From Candidatus Saccharimonadota bacterium (GTDB lineage: Bacteria; Patescibacteriota; Saccharimonadia; Saccharimonadales; Saccharimonadaceae), in assembly GCA_017545585.1 (NCBI GenBank), contig JAFWMK010000006.1:1-64000 (forward strand): a stretch of DNA of 64,000 nt, read 5' to 3'. The translations under genes and the position numbers were made by a program. Numbering within the stretch: the stretch's first letter is position 1; every line of letters starts with the position of its first letter. Below the pieces are notes generated by a model, which was given only the letters and a program-made list of their open reading frames with translations, was not told the DNA's origin and searched no databases. Shown here in pieces: positions 49,415-57,036 of this stretch.

Positions 49415-49884
49415 TGAAATACAATGATCTTAAAGTAGAAAAGAATACTAGACCAAATCGCAAAGGTCGTGGCATCTCGGCTGGTCAAGGCAAGACCGCT
49501 GGTCGTGGTACCAAAGGTCAAAAGGCTCGTACTGGTCATTCAAAAATGCCAGCTGGCTTTATGGGTGGCCAACGTGCAATCATGCAGGCTATCCCAAAAC
49601 TGAAAGGTTTTAAATCTTTTCACGCTAAGGCTGAAGTGGTCTATACTGATAGATTGAATGATCTAAAAGGCAAAGTGGATAACTTGATTTTGGCAGAAAA
49701 AAGCTTAATCTCCTCTCCTTATGTAAAAGTAAAGGTTATTACTAGAGGTGAACTAACTTCTAAGATTGAGCTTGAGACTCAATTTGCGTCTAAGACGGCA
49801 ATTGAGGCTATCAAGAAAGCTGGGGGAAGCTTTAAAAAAGTAGCTATTCTCAAAAAACCAACCAAAAAAGAAGAGCAAAAATAG
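49414..49884 (+). CDS. rplO: Large-subunit ribosomal protein uL15
   Basis: KNTRPNRKGRGISAGQGKTAGRGTKGQKARTGHSK is the L15 signature; TRGELTSKIELETQF and IEAIKKAGGSFKKVAIL form the C-terminal domain. 156 residues. L30, normally between S5 and L15, is absent, as in CPR bacteria. The stop codon lies in the left arm of a palindromic element. Confidence 0.95.
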   Translation: MKYNDLKVEKNTRPNRKGRGISAGQGKTAGRGTKGQKARTGHSKMPAGFMGGQRAIMQAIPKLKGFKSFHAKAEVVYTDRLNDLKGKVDNLILAEKSLISSPYVKVKVITRGELTSKIELETQFASKTAIEAIKKAGGSFKKVAILKKPTKKEEQK

Positions 49885-49982
49885 TAGATCTTGGATATGC
49901 GTCTGGCCGGCCCGTTGCCACGGGCGGCCGGCGCTAATTCTTGCCTCACCAGGCTTCGAAATGTTCTCAATCTACTATTTTT
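49877..49982 (+). repeat. GC-rich Y-shaped palindromic element, copy 3 (rplO 3' end)
   Basis: Outer arms AAAAATAGTAGAT (49877-49889) and ATCTACTATTTTT (49970-49982) are a perfect 13-bp repeat that includes the rplO stop codon and runs into T7. Hairpin B: GCG, bulged T, CTGGCCG (49903-49909), bulged G, CCCGT, loop TGCC, ACGGG, CGGCCGG (49925-49931), CGC; core GCCCGTTGCCACGGG is 49910-49924. Hairpin A: GCCT/AGGC (49943-49946, 49951-49954). It is also the likely terminator of the L6-L15 operon. Confidence 0.87.
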
Positions 49983-50029
49983 TTATCTCTAATTTTATGC
50001 TATAATTGAGAGAAGTAAGTGGAGTTTTT

Positions 50030-50755
50030 ATGGAAGAAAAAGAATTAAAGACCAGCACCGGTCAGAGAGTGGCGATTGCGATTATTGCTTTCATTATGTT
50101 GGGATCGATTATCGCATCGTATGCGGCAATTATAGTCGGAAATTCCTCTAAAAGCGATTCGTCTGAGAAGAAGTTGAGCGATGAAAGAATGGCTTATTAC
50201 CAGGATGGCTACAACAAAAAACTAGCAACCTTCAAAGAGGTGACAAAAAATGATTATGCTACTTTTTCGCCTTACATATCAGAAGTAAAAGCTTACAACG
50301 AAAAAGCTGCCAATGAAGGAGGGGTGCAAACAAGAGATCTTAAGGCTGGAAGTGGCCGGGTCCTAGAGGAAAAAGACGGAGATTATTTGGCGTATTATAT
50401 AGGTTGGTGCGCTGATGAGACGATTTTTGACTCTTCGCTTGATGACAAGACTTCGCCAAAGGCCTTTTCGAAGGCTTTGGATGTATCAGTGGGGATGATT
50501 GAAGGGTGGTATCAGGGGGTTCAGGGGATGAAGCTGGGCGGTATCAGGGAAATAACGATTCCTGGTGAGCTAGCTTATGGAGACAAATCAGAGATTTGTG
50601 GTGGATACAATAAACCTTTGAGATTTCTAGTGATGGCGGTGCCGGCAGAGGATCCTTTAAAGACTGCGGCTAAAGAACTGGATACAGCTTATATGGCGCT
50701 CCAGTATGCTAACTACGGCATGGATTACGAGAAAGAAGTAGTGTCTAATAGTTGA
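50030..50755 (+). CDS. Membrane-anchored FKBP-type peptidyl-prolyl isomerase
   Basis: 241 residues. One N-terminal membrane anchor (about 15-38, VAIAIIAFIMLGSIIASYAAIIV), a linker, then an FKBP domain (about 105-215): DYLAYYIGWCADETIFDSSLDD, VSVGMIEGWYQGVQGMKLGGIREITIPGELAYGD and PLRFLVMAV. Likely a folding helper for exported proteins. The start MEEKELK at 50030 has GGAG upstream; a TGCTATAAT box lies 23 bases before. Gene stop TGA overlaps the next gene's -35 box. Confidence 0.88.
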   Translation: MEEKELKTSTGQRVAIAIIAFIMLGSIIASYAAIIVGNSSKSDSSEKKLSDERMAYYQDGYNKKLATFKEVTKNDYATFSPYISEVKAYNEKAANEGGVQTRDLKAGSGRVLEEKDGDYLAYYIGWCADETIFDSSLDDKTSPKAFSKALDVSVGMIEGWYQGVQGMKLGGIREITIPGELAYGDKSEICGGYNKPLRFLVMAVPAEDPLKTAAKELDTAYMALQYANYGMDYEKEVVSNS

Positions 50756-50860
50756 CAGAAAAGCATAAGTGTGGTATAATGGTGTTATAGGCTTAGAACT
50801 GGGGTGTGAGGAATAGGCCTCGCAACAGTTCGTTTTATAAAAAAAGGGGGTAATTATATT
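50752..50860 (+). promoter_or_regulatory. Consensus promoter and hairpin leader of the 175-residue membrane protein
   Basis: TTGACA (50752-50757), 17-base spacer, TATAAT (50775-50780) with TGG: the strongest forward promoter in the window. The leader of about 75 nt carries GAACTG/CAGTTC (50796-50801, 50826-50831) with an inner GTGAGG/CCTCGC (50806-50811, 50818-50823), then AAAAAAAGGGGG before the ATG. Confidence 0.8.
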
Positions 50861-51388
50861 ATGAACGAGTATTATCATGATTTTGCAGCTGGATTTAATA
50901 GCTGGTACATTGTTGTGCCGCTGTTTATGCTCCTGATTTTCTTCATTGGCACGTCTAAGTATGTGCTCGATGCGAAGAACTTGAGGATCAAACGGCGGAG
51001 GAAGAACGATTGCCTGATCAGGGTGACGGCTGCTGCGATGGTTGTCGCGTCATTTTCTCTGATAATGATGGAGAGTATGGCGGGAATAGTTCAGGTGGTA
51101 ATTAACCATCTAACCGAAAGCAGCATTGCTTGGCTTCCTGTTATTGCTGGGGTCGGATTGTTCTTCTCGGCGATAGTTTTCTATCATCTGTTCCTGCTCT
51201 TTGGCAGAATCGGTCAGTGGACTATGCACGGATATTTGATCGACATTGTAACAGAAAAAAGACAGGAACAAGAGGAGTCAAGAGCCCAGGCCGTCAGCTG
51301 CTACAAACAGCAACTGTTTGATGCAGTTGTACAGCAGCTAAATGGTGACGTCTACTTTGTAGACGGGGAAGTCACCTACAGGCTGTAA
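50861..51388 (+). CDS. Membrane protein of unknown function, 175 residues
   Basis: Three membrane segments are visible: about 16-37 (WYIVVPLFMLLIFFIGTSKYV), 60-85 (VTAAAMVVASFSLIMMESMAGIVQVV) and 92-118 (WLPVIAGVGLFFSAIVFYHLFLLF). The C-terminal 55 residues are soluble and charged. I do not recognise the family. It forms its own unit, with a consensus promoter, hairpin leader and terminator, so it is probably strongly or conditionally expressed. Confidence 0.7.
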   Translation: MNEYYHDFAAGFNSWYIVVPLFMLLIFFIGTSKYVLDAKNLRIKRRRKNDCLIRVTAAAMVVASFSLIMMESMAGIVQVVINHLTESSIAWLPVIAGVGLFFSAIVFYHLFLLFGRIGQWTMHGYLIDIVTEKRQEQEESRAQAVSCYKQQLFDAVVQQLNGDVYFVDGEVTYRL

Positions 51389-51397
51389 AACTTGTGT

Positions 51398-51429
51398 TCC
51401 CCTGGACTATGGGTCCGGGGGATTTTTTT
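51398..51429 (+). terminator. Terminator of the 175-residue membrane protein
   Basis: TCCCC-T-GGAC pairs with GTCC-G-GGGGA (T/G mismatch inside), followed by T7. Confidence 0.9.
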
Positions 51430-51483
51430 GTTTTTTGCATAAAATTGGTTGCTTTTTCATTTTGCTTGTGCTATTATAGGGGT

Positions 51484-52269
51484 ATGAAAGCTAAACATAT
51501 TATTACGACATGTGGTGTTATATTGGGGGGTTTGGCTGTGGCACAGGGAGCGAGCGCTGTGGTCACATATCAAGGCAGTTCGGACGTGCAGTTTACGTTC
51601 AATCCGGTATTGTCTTTGACCTTGTCGGGTGGCAATTTTGTTATCTCTGACTTGGCGCCGGGTACTAAGGCTCTCAGTAATGCGGTAACCGCTTCTGTGG
51701 CCTCGAATAGCTCTGCTGGGTATATACTTAAGGCAAGCGTGGGCAATGGTACTTATTCTAGCACCGATTTGACTTCTAGCGATAGTCGATTTGCGATGAT
51801 AAGTTCTGGAACTTCTCTTGCAAAAGGGACTTGGGGATATACGCTAAATGATGGCACTAGCTATGGTGCTTTGGCCCTTTATAATGCTTCTGATTCTACA
51901 ACATTAGCAACATCTTCCGATCCGAGCGGTAGTGTAGTTATGAAGATTGGTGCTTATGCCAAAGATGATCAACTTCCTGGCACATACAATAACGTAGTGA
52001 ACTTTTCGGTAGTTTCTCAGGTAGCGGCACATACTGTAAGCCTAATGCCTGGCGCAAATGTAGCTAGCGTTGCGCTTGGTGGTGGTGGCACTAGCAGATC
52101 CTACAACGAGGGCGATACGGTAACGATTAGTGCTACTTGTAGCTCTGGCAAAACTTTTTCCAACTGGGGCAAATCATTTGATTTCGGTGTCATTGCAAAC
52201 GAATCAGCTGCTTCTACCAGTTATACGGTAGGAAATGGCGATGTGACCTTGACGGCGTATTGCAAATAG
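51484..52269 (+). CDS. Secreted surface protein with B-repeat-like C-terminus
   Basis: 261 residues. A signal peptide is clear (MKAKHIITTCGVILGGLAVAQGASA, cleavage about 25). The middle is Ser/Thr/Gly-rich beta structure. Residues about 182-261 (HTVSLMPGANVASVALG, YNEGDTVTISATCSSGKTFSNWG, GNGDVTLTAYC) resemble the Listeria/Bacteroides InlB B-repeat class, common in adhesins. No sortase motif or C-terminal membrane anchor is visible. The start at 51484 is set by TATTAT six bases upstream, and by the signal peptide. Confidence 0.77.
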   Translation: MKAKHIITTCGVILGGLAVAQGASAVVTYQGSSDVQFTFNPVLSLTLSGGNFVISDLAPGTKALSNAVTASVASNSSAGYILKASVGNGTYSSTDLTSSDSRFAMISSGTSLAKGTWGYTLNDGTSYGALALYNASDSTTLATSSDPSGSVVMKIGAYAKDDQLPGTYNNVVNFSVVSQVAAHTVSLMPGANVASVALGGGGTSRSYNEGDTVTISATCSSGKTFSNWGKSFDFGVIANESAASTSYTVGNGDVTLTAYCK

Positions 52270-52285
52270 TATAAGTTTAGCTTAC

Positions 52286-52316
52286 AAATACCACTTCTTC
52301 GGAGGTGGTATTTTCT
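52286..52316 (+). terminator. Terminator of the surface protein gene
   Basis: AAATACCAC and GTGGTATTT form a 9-bp stem with TTCTTCGGAG loop, followed by TCTTTTA. Confidence 0.8.
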
Positions 52317-52335
52317 TTTATGTTATAATAAAGGC

Positions 52336-53670
52336 ATGAAGCAAAACTTTTTCTTTTACGATCTTGAGACTTCGGGACTTAAGTCTCGAGAGGATCGAAT
52401 TATGCAATTTGCAGGTCAGAGGACTACGCTAGATTTGGAGCCGATAGGTGAGCCGGTAAATATTTTAGTAAAAATGACGGAAGATGCTTTGCCTTCACCT
52501 GGAGCTATCAATGTAACCAAGATTACTCCGCAACAGACTTTGATGGACGGGGTGAGTGAGGCGGATTTTTGTCGATATGTGATGGAAGAGATTTTTGTTC
52601 CGGGGACGGTGGCTTTAGGCTATAATACTGTAAGATTTGATGATGAGTTTATGCGAGCGATTTTGTGGCGAAATTTTTACGATCCGTATGAGTGGGAATG
52701 GAAAGACGAGAGGAGCCGATGGGATATGCTTGATGTAGTAAGGATGACGCGGGCGCTCCGGCCGGAGGGGATTAATTGGCCGGTTACCCCTGAGGGCAAA
52801 CCGACTAATCGATTGGAACTTTTGACTAAGGAAAATGGACTTTCACATGAGCATGCGCATGATGCTCTTTCGGATGTATACGCGACGATTGCAGTGGCAA
52901 AATTAATCAAAGAAAAACAGCCAAGTTTATTTGGGTTTTTGATGGAAAATCGAGGCAAGAGACAGGTGCAAAGATATGTGAACTTGGAAAATCCTCACCC
53001 GGTGGTGTATACGTCGGGAAGATATGCAAACGAATTTAACAAAACTACAGTAGTGGTTCCGATCGCGCCGTCTAGGAATGGAAATGTATTAGTGTATGAT
53101 CTTAGGTATGATTTGGAAGAGCTTTTGGCGGAAGAGGAGCCAAGATTTTATCCAATTGTAAAGGAACTTTGCTATAATAAATGTCCAATAGTGGCACCAC
53201 TTTCGGTACTAGGTAAGGCCGACGGTTGGAGAAAAATTGGTTTGACTCAAGAAGCGGTGGATAAAAATTGGGAGATTTTGAAAAAACATCCAGAATTCGC
53301 GGAACGGATGAAAATAGAAAACGAAAGTTGGCCAGAGTTCCCGCCGGCACTGGAGCCAGAGCAGGCAATTTATGATGGCTTTTTGAATGATTCGGACAGG
53401 TTAAAAGTAGAAGCAGTAAGAAACGCGGAACCGGAGAAATTGGTGGATTTTTGTCCAGATTTTGATGATGAGAGGCTGCCAGAACTTTTGCTGCACTACA
53501 AAGGTAGGAATTTTCCAGAGACATTATCCGAACATGAAATGGAAAAATGGGAGAGCTATCGTCGGGGTAGGTTGGAGAGGCTTTTGCCGAGATTCTTAGA
53601 AGAACTAAATATGATTCAAGATGACTTTGTAAAGGAAGAGTTGAAGTTATATCTAGAATCTTTAGCTTAG
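52336..53670 (+). CDS. sbcB: Exodeoxyribonuclease I
   Basis: 3'-5' single-strand DNA exonuclease. DEDDh residues: DLET near residue 9, GYNTVRFDDEFMR near 95 and HAHDALSDVYATI near 176. NRLELLTKENGL and the SH3-like and helical domains of SbcB (VYTSGRYANEFNKTTVVVPIA, HYKGRNFPETLSEHEMEKWESYR) follow. 444 residues. The gene is best known from Gammaproteobacteria, so its spread into this lineage is of interest. Leaderless by the -10 spacing (6 bases). Confidence 0.92.
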   Translation: MKQNFFFYDLETSGLKSREDRIMQFAGQRTTLDLEPIGEPVNILVKMTEDALPSPGAINVTKITPQQTLMDGVSEADFCRYVMEEIFVPGTVALGYNTVRFDDEFMRAILWRNFYDPYEWEWKDERSRWDMLDVVRMTRALRPEGINWPVTPEGKPTNRLELLTKENGLSHEHAHDALSDVYATIAVAKLIKEKQPSLFGFLMENRGKRQVQRYVNLENPHPVVYTSGRYANEFNKTTVVVPIAPSRNGNVLVYDLRYDLEELLAEEEPRFYPIVKELCYNKCPIVAPLSVLGKADGWRKIGLTQEAVDKNWEILKKHPEFAERMKIENESWPEFPPALEPEQAIYDGFLNDSDRLKVEAVRNAEPEKLVDFCPDFDDERLPELLLHYKGRNFPETLSEHEMEKWESYRRGRLERLLPRFLEELNMIQDDFVKEELKLYLESLA

Positions 53671-53698
53671 TTTAATCGCTTATGCTATAATATATAGT

Positions 53699-54610
53699 AT
53701 GAATAATAATAAAGTGATGATTGTGGGGACTGGCAATGTGGGGGCTAGTATTGCTTTTGCGGCATTAAATCAGAGAACCGCTATTAATGAAATAATTTTG
53801 ACCGATATCGTGGCGGAAGATGCTGAGGGTGAAGCGATGGATCTTTGTGACGCTCTCCCGGTGGCTCCAAGCTATTTGAAAATTAGTAATGGTACGTATC
53901 GAGATGCAAAAGATTGTGATATCGTAGTGATTACGGCTGGAGCGGCGCAAAAACCAGGTGAATCGAGAATGGATTTGCTTAAGAAAAATGTGGGGATTTT
54001 GAAAGATATGATGGGTCAGATTATGGTAAGTGGGTTTGACGGGATTTTTTTGGTGGTTTCTAACCCAATGGATGTAATGACTTACTATACCCTAAAGTTC
54101 TCGGGGCTTCCTGAAGAAAAAGTGATTGGTTCGGGTACAGTGCTCGATTCGGCGAGGCTCAAAGAGCGGATTGCGAGCTTTTTGAACGTAAATCCTAAAT
54201 CAGTAAACGCATATCAGGTAGGAGAGCATGGCGATACAGAGCTTACGTTATGGACATTAGCGGATGTGGGTGGGCAAAAAGTAAATGAAATTTTGTCTGA
54301 AGAAATTCGGAATGGAATCTCGGAATTCGTAAAAAACGAAGCTTATGCAATTATTGATAAAAAAGGTGCGACTTATTATGGAATTGCGACTTGCGTGATT
54401 CAAATTATCAATTCAATTTTTAATGACGAAATGAGGATTTTGCCGGTTTCTTCATACGATGGATTTTCTGGGGTTTGTTTTGGCTGGCCGTCGGTAGTGG
54501 GGAGAGATGGTGTAATTAGAAGGTTGGACCTCAAGATTTCGGAAAGAGAAGGTATTGATCTGCAAAAATCGATTAATGTACTAAGTGAGGCGATAAAATC
54601 CGCGGAATAA
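53699..54610 (+). CDS. ldh: L-lactate dehydrogenase
   Basis: Regenerates NAD+ by reducing pyruvate to lactate, in keeping with a fermentative life. The NAD site is VMIVGTGNVGASIAFAA; substrate-specificity Gln and catalytic Arg are in AAQKPGESRMDLL, another Arg in LDSARLKERIA, and the catalytic His in VGEHGDTE. The Gln points to lactate rather than malate. 303 residues. TGCTATAAT ends seven bases before the ATG. Confidence 0.93.
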   Translation: MNNNKVMIVGTGNVGASIAFAALNQRTAINEIILTDIVAEDAEGEAMDLCDALPVAPSYLKISNGTYRDAKDCDIVVITAGAAQKPGESRMDLLKKNVGILKDMMGQIMVSGFDGIFLVVSNPMDVMTYYTLKFSGLPEEKVIGSGTVLDSARLKERIASFLNVNPKSVNAYQVGEHGDTELTLWTLADVGGQKVNEILSEEIRNGISEFVKNEAYAIIDKKGATYYGIATCVIQIINSIFNDEMRILPVSSYDGFSGVCFGWPSVVGRDGVIRRLDLKISEREGIDLQKSINVLSEAIKSAE

Positions 54611-54705
54611 ATCAGATTCGGCTAGATTAATTTGCAAAAAACTCAAAAAGAGACTATAATAAAACATAAGTATTACAAAACAACGATTAATCAAAAAGGA
54701 AAAAA

Positions 54706-55521
54706 ATGGATCCAACAAATAATACTCCAACAGAACCAAATGCAGCGCCAAATCCTGCAGCTGCGAATGTGAATGCTGATATAGCAAATGCAGCTTCGAA
54801 TCCACCGGTCAATCCAGTAGTATCGCCAGGTGCGTCAGCTGAGCCAGCTGCTGCACCGGTCGTTCCAACAGATCCGGTTGCCACTTCGGCTGCTCCGGTA
54901 GAACCAGCCGCTTCGGCTAGCCCGACTGCTCCAACCATGCCGGCAACCCCAGTGGAATCGGCTACCCCAGCAGGGCCAGCTACTCCAGTTGAGCCAGCTA
55001 CCCCAGCAGGGCCAGCTACTCCAGCGGAACCATCGACCTCGACTGTATCACCGACGTCGATTCCGTCGGCGATCCCAAGCGCTCCGGTGAATCCAACTAT
55101 GTCTGGGACAATGTCGGTGAATCAAATGTTCCAACCGCAACAGCCTGCCTCTCAAACTGGTGTAATAGATGAAACTACGGCTATTTCGGTACCAGAGGGT
55201 CCAAAGGCGCCAGACCCAGTAGAAGAAGAATTAAAAGCTCCTTTGAAGGCTGCTGAGCCAGTGCCGGGTTCGATCGGTAGTTCGGTATCGGTGCCATCAG
55301 CAGAAGGTGCGGCTCCTCAGAATGCGGCAGCGGTTGACCCAGCAAATAATCCGATGACCGTAAACACTGCGCCTGTAGTCAAGAAGAATTCCATCTTTGA
55401 TAAGCTGATGGCTAAGACTAAGATGAGTAAGACTACGTTAATCTTATTGTGCGTAGTAGCTGCTGTTATCGTGGTGATGCTTGTGGTTGTTTTGATTATG
55501 GCAATAAATAATATGTTATAA
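54706..55521 (+). CDS. Pro/Ala-rich protein with C-terminal membrane anchor
   Basis: 271 residues, low complexity: about 60% Pro, Ala, Thr, Ser and Val through residue 210, with a 36-base tandem repeat (ATPAGPATPVEP) near 54960-55030. A single membrane segment lies at the C-terminus (about 244-268, LILLCVVAAVIVVMLVVVLIMAI). It is either a tail-anchored cytoplasmic protein or a wall-spanning stalk, orientation unclear. AAAGGAAAAAA precedes the ATG. No family recognised. Confidence 0.75.
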   Translation: MDPTNNTPTEPNAAPNPAAANVNADIANAASNPPVNPVVSPGASAEPAAAPVVPTDPVATSAAPVEPAASASPTAPTMPATPVESATPAGPATPVEPATPAGPATPAEPSTSTVSPTSIPSAIPSAPVNPTMSGTMSVNQMFQPQQPASQTGVIDETTAISVPEGPKAPDPVEEELKAPLKAAEPVPGSIGSSVSVPSAEGAAPQNAAAVDPANNPMTVNTAPVVKKNSIFDKLMAKTKMSKTTLILLCVVAAVIVVMLVVVLIMAINNML

Positions 55522-55522
55522 A

Positions 55523-55554
55523 AACAAAAACCGGTTTGAAGCCGGTTTTTTGTT
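55523..55554 (+). terminator. Terminator of the Pro/Ala-rich protein gene
   Basis: AACAAAAACCGG pairs with CCGGTTTTTTGTT around TTTGAAG, giving a 12-bp stem with a T6 run. Confidence 0.9.
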
Positions 55555-55587
55555 GAAAAAGTTTCGGAAATATTGTAAAATATGAAT

Positions 55588-56997
55588 ATGGAAAAAACCT
55601 ATATTACTACTGCAATTCCGTATGTAAATGGCGCTCCTCACGTTGGGCATGCGATGGATTATCTTCTGGCGGATGTATGTGCAAGGTTCTTCGAAAATTC
55701 GCGTTTTCAGGCTGGTACAGATGAGCACGGTAATAAAATTTTTCAAAAAGCAAAAGAATTAAATATCCCAGTACAGGAATATGTAGACAATAATTCGAAA
55801 AAATTTCAGGATTTTATCCGTAGACTTGGTGTAGAGTATACAGATTTTGTGCGAACTACAGATCCAGATCATGAAAGAAGAGTGCAAGAGATTTGGAAAA
55901 AACTAAACGATCATATCTATCTTTCAAAATATGAGGGTTGGTATTGTACTGGTTGCGAAAGATATGTAACGGAAAAAGAATATGAAGAAAATCATGGGGT
56001 TTGTCCAGATCATCAAAAGCCGTACGAAAAGTTAGAAGAAGAAAATTATTATTTCCGTTTGTCTGATTTTAAGGACCAGATTCGTGAAGCAATTGAATCT
56101 CGCAAGATGACGATTTTGCCGGAATTTAGAGAGAAAGAAATTTTGAAATTAATTGAAGAATCACCGGATGTATCAATTTCTCGACCAAAATCACAACTAA
56201 CTTGGGGAGTGCCAGTGCCTGGCGATGAAAGTCAGGTAATGTATGTTTGGATGGACGCGCTATCTAATTATATTACGGTGTTAGGATATCCGGAAAAAGA
56301 TATATCAGATTCGTGGCCAGCTTATGCGCAGTTTGTAGGCAAAGATATTCTTAGATTTCATGCGATTTTGTGGCCAGCAATTCTGCTAGCTTTGAGGTTG
56401 GAATTACCGCGAAATATCGTTTCGCACGGAATGGTATTATCGAATGGTCAAAAAATGTCTAAATCTATTGGAAATGTAATTGACCCGATTGAAGTTTTGG
56501 ATAAGCATGGTACAGAAGCCTTTCGGTATTTCTTCCTTCGACATATAGATACTTTTTCGGATTCGGATTTTACATGGGAAAAATTTGAAGATGCTTATAA
56601 TAATGAGCTTGCGAATGATCTTGGTAATCTCATACAGCGTCTAGCTACTCTTTGTAAGAAAAATAATTTTGAATTGAATGGTCCAGTTGAGCTGTCGATA
56701 AATCATGAATCAAACGCATTGATGGGACAGTTTAGATATAAAGAAGCTTTTGATATGATTTGGGAAGAAGTACAGGCGGTCAATAAGAAAATTGATGAGG
56801 ATAAGCCTTGGGTTTTGGCCAAAGAAGGTGATACCAAAAAATTGAATGAAGTTTTGAATAATGAAGTGATGGATATTTTGACTGTAGCTATTTTGCTTAA
56901 ACCATTCTTGCCAGAAACGGCAAAAAAGATTGAAAAAATCTTTAATAGCGGAAAAATTGAGCCACCAAAAGAACCGTTGTTTCCAAAAAATAAATAG
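55588..56997 (+). CDS. metG: Methionine-tRNA ligase (short form)
   Basis: Class I synthetase. HIGH-type HVGHAMDYLLADV, zinc-knuckle residues CTGC and CPDH around 117-145, WMDALSNYI, and KMSKS in KMSKSIGNVIDP are present. 469 residues; the C-terminal tRNA-binding dimer domain found in longer forms is missing. The ATG at 55588 (MEKTYITTAIPYVNG) is preferred to the one at 55582, because the TAAAAT box (55576-55581) ends directly before the earlier ATG and six bases before the later one. Confidence 0.94.
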   Translation: MEKTYITTAIPYVNGAPHVGHAMDYLLADVCARFFENSRFQAGTDEHGNKIFQKAKELNIPVQEYVDNNSKKFQDFIRRLGVEYTDFVRTTDPDHERRVQEIWKKLNDHIYLSKYEGWYCTGCERYVTEKEYEENHGVCPDHQKPYEKLEEENYYFRLSDFKDQIREAIESRKMTILPEFREKEILKLIEESPDVSISRPKSQLTWGVPVPGDESQVMYVWMDALSNYITVLGYPEKDISDSWPAYAQFVGKDILRFHAILWPAILLALRLELPRNIVSHGMVLSNGQKMSKSIGNVIDPIEVLDKHGTEAFRYFFLRHIDTFSDSDFTWEKFEDAYNNELANDLGNLIQRLATLCKKNNFELNGPVELSINHESNALMGQFRYKEAFDMIWEEVQAVNKKIDEDKPWVLAKEGDTKKLNEVLNNEVMDILTVAILLKPFLPETAKKIEKIFNSGKIEPPKEPLFPKNK

Positions 56998-57023
56998 TGC
57001 TTTTAAAAGCACTATTTATTTTT
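56986..57023. terminator. 38-bp perfect palindrome across the metG stop codon
   Basis: AAAAATAAATAGTGCTTTT (56986-57004) is directly followed by its reverse complement (57005-57023). The left arm carries the last codons and stop of metG. It should terminate metG and the convergent aquaporin gene; U-runs are found at both ends. Confidence 0.88.
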
Positions 57024-57036
57024 GTAAAGGGCTATC

